DNA from: Sterolibacterium sp964500605 | GTDB lineage: Bacteria; Pseudomonadota; Gammaproteobacteria; Burkholderiales; Rhodocyclaceae | Assembly: GCA_964500605.1 (NCBI GenBank) | Contig: CAZCOS010000019.1 | Location: forward strand, 1-31,744 | Length of the DNA: 31,744 bases | Reading direction: 5' to 3' | In this document: one piece after another, positions 8,401-17,308 of the stretch | Numbering within the stretch: the stretch's first letter is position 1 | Layout: each line of letters opens with the position of its first letter | Translations under genes and position numbers: made by a program | Notes under the pieces: model-generated | Seen by the model: the letters and a program-made list of their open reading frames with translations, nothing else | The model's database searches: none | Told to the model about the DNA's origin: nothing

Positions 8401-9907
8401 CCAGCAATACGGACTGCGTTTGCGCTGCGATCGCCACGACCCGCGGTAAAACAGGCTTGCTCGTGGGCTTAGCGTGGATGGGCATCGAAACCCGAGGCGG
8501 CGCGCTCAAGACCACATGCGCATTGATGCCGCCAAAACCGAAGGCATTGACGGCTGCAATACGGTGGATATCTTCCTCGGGCCAAGGCTCCTGCCGATCC
8601 GTGACGCGAAAACGGGTCTGGTTCAAAAGCGCGTGCGGATTCTGGCAATGCAGCGTCGGTGGCAGGATGCCGTGGTGAATGGCCATTGCCGCCTTGATGA
8701 CGCCTGCAACACCCGCCGCGGGCATCGTATGACCGATCATGGACTTGACCGAACCTAACACCGGCCTTGAGGGCTCTTGCAAACCCGAAGCCGGAGCTGC
8801 GCCGAAGAACTCCTTTAGCGTTTGCAACTCCGCCAGATCGCCGGTTGGCGTTCCCGTCCCGTGCGCCTCGACAAGGCCAATTTTCCCCCGCTCCAGTCCC
8901 GTTTGCGCCCAAGCACGCCGCAGGGCCATCAACTGTCCTTCGACCGCGGGAGCCATCAGACTACTGCTGCGTCCATCACTGGCCGAAGCAGCACCGTGAA
9001 TCACGGCGTAAATCCGGTCATCGTCCCGCTCGGCATCCGCCAGCCGCTTGAGCACCAGCATCCCGATGCCTTCACCTGCCAGAATGCCATCCGCGTCCGC
9101 AGAAAAAGGGCGGGCCACCTGGCTACGGGACAAGGCTCCGAGCTGGCAGAAAGTCGCCCAAAACGTGAGGTCATGCGTGAAATGCAAGCCCCCCGCGAGC
9201 ATCATGTCACACTGAGCAGATCGCAGTGCTTCACAAGCCTGCTCCAACGCGATGAGGGAGCTGGCACAGGCGGCATCAACTGTATAAGCCGGACCATGCA
9301 GATCCAGACGATTGGCCAGACGGGAAGCGACGAGATTCGGAATCATGCCGATCGCCACATCCGGGCCGTAATAATCCAGCCGACTCTTGAGCTGCGCACG
9401 GACTTGCTGCAGCTGCACTGAAGAAATATCCGGGATCAGATCCTGCAAGGTCTGCAAGGTCTGCTGTACCAGACGAACATGCTGCTCAAGACGAAGGGTT
9501 CCGGCACTCAGGTAATTGCCACGGCCGATGATGACGCCTGTTTTGGCCCTTGGGAAATCCCGACTGGCGTAGCCCGCGTCGTTCAGTGCCTCCACCCCAA
9601 CACGCAGACTCAAGAGCTGATCCGGATCCGCCGAAGCGGCCGCCTTAGGCATCACGCCATATTTGATTGGGTCGAAATCCACATAAGCATCAACGAAGCC
9701 CCCACGACGGCAGTAAAAACGATCCACCTCCGTGGACTCAGGGTCGTAGAACAGAGAAGCCCAGCGTTGCTCGGGGACTTCACTGATGGCATCCACCCCG
9801 CGCAGGATATTGTCCCAGTAACGCGCCAGATTCGGCGCGCACGGATAGATACAAGCCATACCGATGATGGCAATCGGCTCGGTGGGCGAAGAAGATTTCA
9901 CGACCAC
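5459..9907 (-). CDS. Type I synthase: KS-AT-DH-PPTase
   Basis: This 1482-residue iterative-type synthase shows four domains. A ketosynthase (about 10-470) has a full triad: Cys214 in D-A-A-C-A-S-S, His349 in E-A-H-G-T-G-T and His393 in I-G-H-T. An acyltransferase (about 560-850) has Ser635 in G-H-S-I-G-E-F and His738 in G-F-H-S-P. A hot-dog dehydratase region (about 990-1250) has His999 in T-D-H-E and Asp1170 in L-D-N-M-G-Q. A Sfp-type phosphopantetheinyl transferase (about 1335-1482) shows S-I-A-H-K, G-V-D-I-E at 1389-1393 and W-V-A-K-E-S at 1428-1433. It contains no ACP or KR, so it must work with its neighbours. The GTG start lies three bases after the upstream synthase stop, and the stop overlaps the ACP start. 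The KS is not a chain-length-factor type, because its Cys is present. Start choice among GTGs at 9907 and 9901 is unsure. Confidence 0.93.
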   Translation of the reverse strand: MVVKSSSPTEPIAIIGMACIYPCAPNLARYWDNILRGVDAISEVPEQRWASLFYDPESTEVDRFYCRRGGFVDAYVDFDPIKYGVMPKAAASADPDQLLSLRVGVEALNDAGYASRDFPRAKTGVIIGRGNYLSAGTLRLEQHVRLVQQTLQTLQDLIPDISSVQLQQVRAQLKSRLDYYGPDVAIGMIPNLVASRLANRLDLHGPAYTVDAACASSLIALEQACEALRSAQCDMMLAGGLHFTHDLTFWATFCQLGALSRSQVARPFSADADGILAGEGIGMLVLKRLADAERDDDRIYAVIHGAASASDGRSSSLMAPAVEGQLMALRRAWAQTGLERGKIGLVEAHGTGTPTGDLAELQTLKEFFGAAPASGLQEPSRPVLGSVKSMIGHTMPAAGVAGVIKAAMAIHHGILPPTLHCQNPHALLNQTRFRVTDRQEPWPEEDIHRIAAVNAFGFGGINAHVVLSAPPRVSMPIHAKPTSKPVLPRVVAIAAQTQSVLLDALARQQWDREAGNGAWRLVIIEPDEKRLELARRIVEKGKPWHGRNQIYFSAEGLIRNGGKLAFVFPGVDNSFEPQAQDVADYFHLPLSEYCTQADPAQALFRVVLGLNKFNHLMFSVMGRLQIKADGMAGHSIGEFSAMAAGGMLSQERVNAVMGVLEQDPTTLQVPDVIFLAAACAADVAQKAIEGLTDICLSHDNCPHQVILCGKAASIDVAAQRLLEVNVLSQRLPFVSGFHSPMFAGHMQQYRDFYADTDLHEPNVPVWSATSGEIFPATMEEKKRLALDHLVQPVHFRQMIENMYAEGFRAFVQVGTGSLVGFVEDTLKNRPHLAISANVPKRSGMSQLCHLVAALWVEGALLDLDLLGLEASSEKEGRGGSSNAIRLRLGVPLVRLDQALVLKGRQPASAFEGLNDEADPLQKAYQQTLQAIYQAGQEVQTAWLQYRGLPLKMEDSPAANTKPVLSQASNAPLQPAIAPFKRVVQQRLDITDNIPYVTDHELYPQRPGWPVTADRHPVVPLTMEIMLIREAIEAELPGFVVTRFREVHAFNWLVVDRPTEIRIRMNMRQYPEIEVEIEGYMKAKASVDTHYPAPVSRFESQRSGVFERRSQQRTTPFENPRPTAIDAKHLYEEGWMFHGPAYQGVVQLGPIADNGISGRLRVSSGKGALLDNMGQLAGYWVMEQDRDSLAMPISVDRITFFGPQPEIGKEFDCRIWVRHLDGVSCVTDQQLMNDHGQVVVTMEGWQTRRYQMDRDFFMQTKQIQQKLVSELIDEAAVLFHDRYDTAIVRDYLARRFLNQPEMADYEATSPRRRRQWLNGRVAAKDAVRKHLWNTRGRFDLYPKELCISNNAQGRPTVSPHLTEVFEPPLFVSIAHKDSMALAMAADGPVGVDIEKIESRSEEFLRLVMSEEEIARLPEEERDTWVTRVWVAKESVAKRAGTGLEGRPKHFALQEIKGEKIRINEQWVTTRQYGDYILGWTIES

Positions 9908-9910
9908 GTT

Positions 9911-12900
9911 TCAGGAAGCCATGCCCATATTTTCGGGCGTCGCACACATAAACACCACTTGGGTATCCGCCTTCACACCGTACTGCAACTCGCGTAACAA
10001 GGCATCCACCCCTTCTCCCAGAGGAATCAGGCCAATGCCTTTTCGTGCGTATTCCCGTTCCAGTTCAGCCGAAACCATGCCCGCACCGGCCCAAGGCCCC
10101 CAATTCACGGAAAGCACCCGGCCATTGATGCGCCCCTGCAAAGCGTGGGCAATCTTGTCAAGCACATCGTTGGCCGTTGCGTAATCCACCTGTCCCTTGT
10201 TACCGAAAGCCCCCGCCACACTGGAGAAGAAGACAATAAAGCGGATGTCATCACGAACCAGTTTGTAGAGCATCAACGCACCGCGCACCTTGGTATCAAA
10301 AACGCGCTGAAAACTCTCGGGAGTCTTGTGGCGCAAGAGTTTGTCTTCCACCACACCCGCACCGTGAATCACACCATCCAGTCGGCCATGACGGCGATAC
10401 AGGTCTTCGATGAACAGCGTAAATGCATCAATATCACGCACATCCATCGCCGTGTAATTCACCCGCCCCCCTGCGGCTTCGATGGCCGACAGCGTCTGGC
10501 GGATTTCGCGAACGGCAATCAGGCGTGCAGCCTGTTTTTCGACTTCAGCCGGTTTCCATTCTGGATGATTCTGAATCAGAAACTGACGCAAAGTTTTGGG
10601 ATCCGCCGCGGCTCTATCTTCAGCTTCATCCACCTCCTTCGGCAGTGGAGAGCGACCGATCAGTTCCAGCTGACAGGCAAAACGACGCGCGAGTTCGATC
10701 GCCAGCTTCGCCGTGATCCCTCGCGCACCACCCGTCAGCAGCACAACGCTATTTCGATCCAGCTCGATCCGCGCTTGTCCACCAGAAACAGGTAACGTGG
10801 CCGGAACAACCTCAACCTGATGACGATTTCCTTTTTGCCAGGCCACTTCTGCCAAAGGATTTTCAGCCAGCAGCTCGATCTCCAGATAAGCCGCCAAATC
10901 CTCGACGGCCTCATCCGTATTCAGGTCGACGCAATGAACCTTGACCTCCGGCCATTCCTTGGTCACGGTCTTGAGCATGCCGGCCACCCCCGCGCCATGA
11001 CCAAAGTCTTCCGGTGCATCAGCCTCCTTGTCAGAAAAATGGCCGAAATTTCCGCCCAGACCACTAGCCACCAGCAAACAGGAAAGTTTGTGCAGCAAGG
11101 TTTCACGCACCAGCTCAAAAAACCGTTTGACATCCCGGACACGGGCAATCGCACTCAACCCGAACAAATGCACCAAACCATCCACATCAGCCAAACCCTC
11201 GGGCCAGGCAGCATGTTCTGAAAAGTCGATAATCCTGACGCTGGCTCCACGAGCCTCAAGACGTGCGGCCAGCGACACTGCAACCCCCAAACCGTCGTCA
11301 GTGATGAGAAAGTGCTTGCCTGAAAATGCCACCGAACCTGCCACGGCTTGCGGCGCATCCCGGTGACGCAGCACATAACGCGTCAGAGGGGGAACGGATG
11401 CGTTCGTCGTATCCGCTGAAAAAGCCACCCCCCCCCGGCGATTCTCGTGAGAATTGTTTTCTTGTCCTTCTATACGCTTGGCGCGCTCGGTGCGCTCGAT
11501 CTGCGCCACCTCCGGCAAAGTGGTTTCCAGCCCGCCATCCTGGCTCACCCCTTCCGTTCCTTCAGCCCCCTCCGTTCCGGTATTCAGTTTCAGCCAATCC
11601 ACAATGGCACGCAAAGTTTTCAAGGCCGCCAAGGTTTCCAGCGCGCTGTCCTTGTCTTTCAGAAGGCTTTGCAAACCCAGACGGTCCGACAATTCCCCCA
11701 CGATTTCCAGTCGTTTGATGGAATCAATCGACAAATCGGCCTCCAGATCGAGATCCAGATCCAGCACATCTTCCGGATAGCCCGTGCGCTGGCTGACGAT
11801 GGAGAGCAAAACCTGTCGGGCATCCAGCCGCACCGTAGAGGAAGGTGAAGAGGACGTTGCAGCTTCCCGGCCGGTGGCTACGCGCGGTGCAGCAGCACTC
11901 CCCGCAGCCGGAAGCCGGTCGTGTAACCAGGCGGTCATGGCATGCAGCGTCTTTTGTCCGGCAAGCTGCTCCAACAAGGCATCTGCCTGATCGCCCAGTT
12001 GACGACGCAAACCGATGCGTTCGGCCAGCTCACCCATGATTTCGATGCGCTTGATGGAATCGATGGACAAATCCGCTTCCAGATCGAGCTCGGGATCGAG
12101 CATATCCACGGGATACCCCGTGCGCTCGCTGACAATGGCAAGAAGCGTGTCACGAACATTCAGCGTTGCAGTATTTGCTGCATTTTCAATAGCCGCATCA
12201 GACGTCGGTGCCGGTGCAGCCGGGAGAGCCGTTGGTCGCGGCACCGGAACGCAAGTCTGAACGGCACGCTGCGCAAGTGGGGACGAACCCGTCGCACCAA
12301 GTAACCCCAGCATGACATCCCTCTGCGCCGCAACGAGGTCGCGCATATTGTTGAGGTAGCTGAAAACGGCCTGATCGACAGGCTCTTGTGCACCCGGCAA
12401 AGCCACCGTCGAAGTCAAGGCCAGCGGTTTCAAGAGGCTACGTCCGGCATGGCGCGGCAAGTCGCCCTGACGGGGACGTGCGCGGGCTCCGTTGATCATC
12501 CAGCTGGTTGAAGGCAAGCGAGCCGGTTTTTCAAGATCAATCCGCTTGACCGCACGCCCGGCCCAAAGCGGGGCGGTATCCAGCTTCGACAAAAGCACGG
12601 CGAGCTGGCCCAAGGCTTCCAGCAAAGTGGGCAACCCTGGCTGGCCTTTCTGGTCGGTCGCAATGACGTGATGCGGTCGCCCCGAGAGGATTTTTTGGAT
12701 CAAGCCACTCAGAACACGCCCCGGCCCAACCTCGACGAAAATACGCGCACCATCGGCATACATCTGCTCGATCTGCTCGACAAAACGCACTGGATTGACG
12801 ATCTGACTGGCCAACAAGGGTTTGATCGCCGCCACCTCACCCGGATAAGGACGGGCCGTGACGTTCGAGTACACCGTAACAGTCTTGGAAAGGGGCTGCA

Positions 12901-15900
12901 GCGTTTCCGCATCCAGACATTGGGCGAAGGTCTGTTCGGCTTGTGCCACAATCGGGGAATGAAAAGCGCAGGCCACTTCGATGGGTCGCGCAGCAATGCC
13001 GTGTTCTTTCAGCCGAGCCAGAGCCGACTCGATCGCCGGAGTCGAGCCGGAAATGACGGTTTGTGACGGGCTGTTCTGGTTGGCCAGCACGACACCGCTT
13101 TCGGGAGAGAACAAAGGCTCAAGGGCTTCGCGCCCGGCACTGACAGCCGCCATGCGCCCCGGGTCCTCGCCCGCAGCGGCCAGGATAGCCTTTCCTCGCT
13201 GTTCGCTCAGCTTCAACAGCGTCGGGAGGTCGTACCCTTGCGCCACAGCCAGCGCGACAAGCTCGCCATAGCTGTGTCCGGCCAGCATATCAGGACGGAT
13301 GCCCAGCGATTGCAGCATCGTGGCCATGGCGTAATCGGCCATGCCCAGCGTCGGCTGGGCCACACGGGTATCTGTGATGGCCCGCTGCTGCGCTTGCTGT
13401 GCCTCACGCTGATAAGGCGTCGGGGGGAACATCGGGTTCAACCAGTCCGAGCCCTCCTGCAAAACGGACTGCAAGGCGGGGAAAGCCACGAAAATATCCT
13501 GCAGCATGCCGGGACTCTGGCTGCCCTGACCCGGGAAGACAAAAGCCAGCTTCCCTTGCATTTCATGCTGCCGATAATGCACCCCTTCCTGTTTTTCACG
13601 AAGGTGGGCGCACTCCAGCTTGAACAGCAGGTCACGGACATCACGGGCGATGATGGCGCATTGCACCGCCCCCGTGCTTTCGCTGCAAATCGTCCAGGCT
13701 AGATCACGCAGAGCAGGGAGGGCATCCGATTCGCGCAGGAAGCGGGCAAATTGCTGCATCCGCCGGGCCGCCGTCTCAAAATTTTCGCCATGAAACAAGA
13801 AGAGCTCTGCGGGCCAGCGAAGGACACCACTCGGGCTTTGCACCGTCGGTTCTCCTGCAGGCTGCCAGGCGGAAAGCACGGCATGGAAATTGGTTCCGCC
13901 AAAACCGAAGGCACTCACCGCCGCACGGGCTTGCGCCTGCGGCCAAGGCATGGCTGTGGCGTTCAACTTAAACGGGCTGTGGGCCGGGTCGTAACCGGCA
14001 TTGGGTTTTTCGATGCCGATGGTCGGCGGTAGAACCCGGTGATACAAGGCTTTGGCGATTTTGATGAAACCGGCAATCCCCGCCGCGCATTTCGTGTGGC
14101 CAATCTGGCTCTTTACGGAGCCCAAACCCGCTGAAAGCGGCAATGCGCCACCCGCATTGAAAATTTCCGTCAGGGTTTGGAGTTCAGTACGATCCCCCAC
14201 CACCGTGCCCGTGCCATGCGCTTCAACCAGACCCACCGAGCCCGGCAACACCCCGGCCTGCCAGTAAGCTCGCTCCAGAGCCCGCTTCTGGCCTTCCTTG
14301 CGCGGCGCGGTCAGTCCCAGCCCCTTACCATCGCTGGAACCAGCAATGCCGTCAATGACGGCATAGATCCGGTCGCCATCGCGCTCAGCATCCGAAAGAC
14401 GCTTGAGCACCACCACCCCCACGCCTTCGCCCAGGCAGATGCCGTCCGCCGAGTCATCAAAGGAACGGCAAGAACCTGTCGGTGAGAGAGCCTTGACGCT
14501 GGCAAACATGAGGAAATCGTTGATGCTGTTGTGAAAATCCGCTCCACCCGCCAGCACCATGTCACTGCCGCCACTGCGCAATTCTTTCACGGCGACTTCA
14601 ATGGCCGTCAGCGAACTTGCACAAGCAGCATCCACCGAATAATTCACCCCACCCAAACCCAGGCGATTGGCAATGCGTCCGGAGATGACATTGACCAGCA
14701 CACCGGGGAAAGAGTCTTCAGTCAGGTCCGGCAAGACCGCATCCAGCTCCGGCGGCATCTCACCCAGATATTGTGCATAGCTGTTCCGGAACACATAGGC
14801 ATTGGACAAATCCATGCCCGATTCCGCTCCGAAGATCACCGAGGTTTTCTCACGATCGAAAGCGCGGCCCGATTCGTCATAGCCGGCATCAGCCAGTGCG
14901 CGGCTGGCTACTTCCAGACTCAGCAACTGAACCGGCTCGATGGCAGCCAGGGATTGCGGTGGAATGCCGTAACGCAGCGGATCAAAGGGCTGATCCTCGA
15001 TGAACCCCCCCCATTTGCTCGGCGTCTTGCCGGGGCTGGCCACACCCGCCTGATAGTAGATATCCACATTCCAGCGATCGGCCGGCACTTCACTGACCAG
15101 ATTGCGTCCTTCGACGATATTGGCCCAATAACTTTCGAGATCCGGCGAGCCTGGGTAAATGCAAGCCATGCCGACGATGGCAACCGGTTCGGCCTGTGCG
15201 TGGCGAGGCAAAACCGGCAATGCACAATCCTTGAGAGCCTGTGCCGATCCCCGGCTCACCGATTCATGCAATCGCGCCATGGGCTGTGCCTCGTGGCAAA
15301 GCGCAGCCACCTGCCCGATCATGTACATGCCTTCGGTTTCCTGCACCTGCGCATCCGCATCAACCAGGGAATCCCCCTCACGGCGCAGCCCTTTGGTCGC
15401 AATCCGCAAACGACCGACATTCAGATTTTCCAGCGCACTCCAGATGGCCTGTTGATCCTTTCCATCCGCCTGGAGGCGTTGTTTCTCGGCATGAAACTGC
15501 TCGACAAAGCCGGAGCGCAAGCAACGCGTTGCGTGACCCGGTGCAGTTTCGAGCAGCACGGTTTCACCGCCGGCCACAATTTTTTTCTGAAAATTTTCAT
15601 TCACGGCCCCGCAACGCACGGCCTCGTGCGTCGTGATATAGGCCGAACCCATCAATACGCCGATTTTTGCACCTCGTGCCGCCAGCGGTGCCGTCATGGC
15701 AGCCACCATCGCTGCCGAGCGGTCGTCGTGGATTCCTCCCGCAAAGAGCAGGTGCAAGGTTTCTGGCCGCTCGTAGCCCAGCAGAATCTGCATCTGCTGT
15801 TCCCAAAGAACAAAGCTGAAACGCGGCCCGACGTGCCCACCGCACTCACGACCTTCAAAGACGAAATGCTGCGCACCATCCTTGAGAAAAAGCGACAGCA

Positions 15901-17308
15901 AGCCCGGCGATGGCACATGCAGATAGGCCGGAATCCCCTGTTCCACCAAGGCGCGAGCCTGCGAAGGTCGCCCACCTGCCAGCAGTACGGCAGAGGGCTT
16001 GAACGCCTGGATCAAATCCAGATGCGGCTTCAATACGTCCGGAGACGCAAAACCCAGCACGCCGACACCCCAGCTCCGGTTCCCCACGGCATCGCGGGTT
16101 TCTTCCAGTAATTTTCGTGCTTCGTCTTCGCGCATCAGCGAGAGTGCCAGGAAGGGCAAGGCTCCATTTTCCGCCACAGCCGCAGCGAAAGCCGCCGTAT
16201 CGCTCACCCGCGTCATGGGCCCTTGAGCAATCGGGTAGCGTGTGCCATGTGCCTGGGCCAAGGGACTGTTTTCTCCCAGCACATCGAGCTTCACAGCCTG
16301 ATTCAGATGTCCCGCCACACCCAGTCGAAGCGTATTGAGCAAAGCCTCCACGCTGCTGCATTGCGCCGCCAATGGCTTGGCCAGTGCAGCATCTTGCCCG
16401 ACGGGCAAAGCCCGATGTTCGCCCTGTTCCGTCATCAGCGAACGCACCTGTGCAGCGGGCAGCGTGTCGTATTCTGATACGGTCAGACCCGGTCGAGAAT
16501 AAAGGCTGTAGCCGCCTAGCAAGCGGGTTTCGCTGCCATCCATCGCCCGGATGTCGTTCTTGATGTCCTCGGGCAGGCTGCTTTCGGCCAACAGGGATAA
16601 TGCACTATCCACCACCACACCAAAGGCTCCGCCCGCAATGGCGGCGGCTGAAGTATGCAGGCCAATTCCGCCCTGGGTCCAAAGCGGCACGCGTCGCGCC
16701 TTCGCCAGCCTCGCAAGACGCTGGGTCAGAATGAAACTGCTTTCCTCACCGACCAGACCGCCGCTTTCTTGCCCTTTGGCAATCAGGCCATTTGCACCCT
16801 GTTCAAGCGCACTTTCCGCTTCGTCCAGCGAAGTAACCTGAACAAGGACCGGGCACAGCGACAACCAGGGTTTCAGATCGCGTTCCGCCGTCAGCACCAC
16901 GAAAGCTGGCAAGGCCGATGTCGTCTGAACGTCCTCAGGGCGCAGCGCGACATGATCCGGAACACGGAGCCCTGCATGAATCGGCTGCGCCGTCCTGTTC
17001 ACATGGCCATTCGTCTTCGCCAAAAAGGAAAAAATTTCAGGCCAGCGTTGCGAATCGCGGCCCAGATCAATGGCGATGGCTGCACCCTGCCGACAAAAAG
17101 CGCGCGCCAAAGAGAGATCAGGACGCTCGAAAGGGGTAATACCTAAAATACGCAAAGACTCCGGAGAAAGGGACAGAGCCCCTGCCCCACGGCTTTCGTG
17201 CCCCTCCTGACGCTGCCAGACCGAAAAATCCAGCCCATCCCCATTGGAATGAGTAAAACCTTCCCGCATTTCAGTCTGCAACATCCACCCCCGTTTTACC
17301 GCCATCAT
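9911..17308 (-). CDS. Type I synthase: NPD-NPD-KS-AT-ACP-ACP-KR
   Basis: This 2465-residue synthase begins with two FMN-barrel regions like nitronate monooxygenases and PfaD enoyl reductases: about 45-290 (G-A-N-G-L-I-A-K-G-Q-E-S-G-G-L) and about 335-640 (P-I-A-Q-G-P-M at 359-365, E-G-R-E-C-G-G-H-V-G at 485-494). Then come a KS (about 705-1150; Cys896, His1031, His1071), an AT (about 1250-1580; Ser1346 in G-H-S-Y-G, His1450), two ACPs (D-S-I-K-R cores with Ser1751 and Ser1863) and a two-lobed KR (about 1995-2440; T-G-G-A-R-G-I at 2192-2198, Ser2362-Ser2363, Tyr2376, Asn2380). No thioesterase is present. Order and composition resemble PfaA with a PfaD-like reductase fused in front. It leads the operon, transcribed away from the dehydrogenase gene. 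Start choice is unsure: ATGs at 17308 and 17305 lack a clear ribosome-binding site. Confidence 0.93.
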   Translation of the reverse strand: MMAVKRGWMLQTEMREGFTHSNGDGLDFSVWQRQEGHESRGAGALSLSPESLRILGITPFERPDLSLARAFCRQGAAIAIDLGRDSQRWPEIFSFLAKTNGHVNRTAQPIHAGLRVPDHVALRPEDVQTTSALPAFVVLTAERDLKPWLSLCPVLVQVTSLDEAESALEQGANGLIAKGQESGGLVGEESSFILTQRLARLAKARRVPLWTQGGIGLHTSAAAIAGGAFGVVVDSALSLLAESSLPEDIKNDIRAMDGSETRLLGGYSLYSRPGLTVSEYDTLPAAQVRSLMTEQGEHRALPVGQDAALAKPLAAQCSSVEALLNTLRLGVAGHLNQAVKLDVLGENSPLAQAHGTRYPIAQGPMTRVSDTAAFAAAVAENGALPFLALSLMREDEARKLLEETRDAVGNRSWGVGVLGFASPDVLKPHLDLIQAFKPSAVLLAGGRPSQARALVEQGIPAYLHVPSPGLLSLFLKDGAQHFVFEGRECGGHVGPRFSFVLWEQQMQILLGYERPETLHLLFAGGIHDDRSAAMVAAMTAPLAARGAKIGVLMGSAYITTHEAVRCGAVNENFQKKIVAGGETVLLETAPGHATRCLRSGFVEQFHAEKQRLQADGKDQQAIWSALENLNVGRLRIATKGLRREGDSLVDADAQVQETEGMYMIGQVAALCHEAQPMARLHESVSRGSAQALKDCALPVLPRHAQAEPVAIVGMACIYPGSPDLESYWANIVEGRNLVSEVPADRWNVDIYYQAGVASPGKTPSKWGGFIEDQPFDPLRYGIPPQSLAAIEPVQLLSLEVASRALADAGYDESGRAFDREKTSVIFGAESGMDLSNAYVFRNSYAQYLGEMPPELDAVLPDLTEDSFPGVLVNVISGRIANRLGLGGVNYSVDAACASSLTAIEVAVKELRSGGSDMVLAGGADFHNSINDFLMFASVKALSPTGSCRSFDDSADGICLGEGVGVVVLKRLSDAERDGDRIYAVIDGIAGSSDGKGLGLTAPRKEGQKRALERAYWQAGVLPGSVGLVEAHGTGTVVGDRTELQTLTEIFNAGGALPLSAGLGSVKSQIGHTKCAAGIAGFIKIAKALYHRVLPPTIGIEKPNAGYDPAHSPFKLNATAMPWPQAQARAAVSAFGFGGTNFHAVLSAWQPAGEPTVQSPSGVLRWPAELFLFHGENFETAARRMQQFARFLRESDALPALRDLAWTICSESTGAVQCAIIARDVRDLLFKLECAHLREKQEGVHYRQHEMQGKLAFVFPGQGSQSPGMLQDIFVAFPALQSVLQEGSDWLNPMFPPTPYQREAQQAQQRAITDTRVAQPTLGMADYAMATMLQSLGIRPDMLAGHSYGELVALAVAQGYDLPTLLKLSEQRGKAILAAAGEDPGRMAAVSAGREALEPLFSPESGVVLANQNSPSQTVISGSTPAIESALARLKEHGIAARPIEVACAFHSPIVAQAEQTFAQCLDAETLQPLSKTVTVYSNVTARPYPGEVAAIKPLLASQIVNPVRFVEQIEQMYADGARIFVEVGPGRVLSGLIQKILSGRPHHVIATDQKGQPGLPTLLEALGQLAVLLSKLDTAPLWAGRAVKRIDLEKPARLPSTSWMINGARARPRQGDLPRHAGRSLLKPLALTSTVALPGAQEPVDQAVFSYLNNMRDLVAAQRDVMLGLLGATGSSPLAQRAVQTCVPVPRPTALPAAPAPTSDAAIENAANTATLNVRDTLLAIVSERTGYPVDMLDPELDLEADLSIDSIKRIEIMGELAERIGLRRQLGDQADALLEQLAGQKTLHAMTAWLHDRLPAAGSAAAPRVATGREAATSSSPSSTVRLDARQVLLSIVSQRTGYPEDVLDLDLDLEADLSIDSIKRLEIVGELSDRLGLQSLLKDKDSALETLAALKTLRAIVDWLKLNTGTEGAEGTEGVSQDGGLETTLPEVAQIERTERAKRIEGQENNSHENRRGGVAFSADTTNASVPPLTRYVLRHRDAPQAVAGSVAFSGKHFLITDDGLGVAVSLAARLEARGASVRIIDFSEHAAWPEGLADVDGLVHLFGLSAIARVRDVKRFFELVRETLLHKLSCLLVASGLGGNFGHFSDKEADAPEDFGHGAGVAGMLKTVTKEWPEVKVHCVDLNTDEAVEDLAAYLEIELLAENPLAEVAWQKGNRHQVEVVPATLPVSGGQARIELDRNSVVLLTGGARGITAKLAIELARRFACQLELIGRSPLPKEVDEAEDRAAADPKTLRQFLIQNHPEWKPAEVEKQAARLIAVREIRQTLSAIEAAGGRVNYTAMDVRDIDAFTLFIEDLYRRHGRLDGVIHGAGVVEDKLLRHKTPESFQRVFDTKVRGALMLYKLVRDDIRFIVFFSSVAGAFGNKGQVDYATANDVLDKIAHALQGRINGRVLSVNWGPWAGAGMVSAELEREYARKGIGLIPLGEGVDALLRELQYGVKADTQVVFMCATPENMGMAS
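11428..11436. repeat. Poly-C tract of 9 in the ACP2-KR linker
   Basis: Nine consecutive C (nine G on the coding strand) encode R-G-G-V near residue 1959 of the large synthase, in the low-complexity linker between the second ACP and the ketoreductase. A slip here would leave a truncated NPD-NPD-KS-AT-ACP-ACP protein without KR. Confidence 0.95.
15005..15012. repeat. Poly-C tract of 8 in the KS region
   Basis: Eight consecutive C (G on the coding strand) encode W-G-G-F near residues 766-769, close to the start of the ketosynthase of the large synthase. Slippage would abolish everything after the NPD barrels. Confidence 0.9.

Noticed and set aside
14531..16111. Long open frame (526 codons) on the plus strand
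   Set aside because: It is antisense to the KS and NPD regions of the large synthase, whose domains and catalytic motifs are clear. Its residues look like a shadow translation with no recognisable motif.
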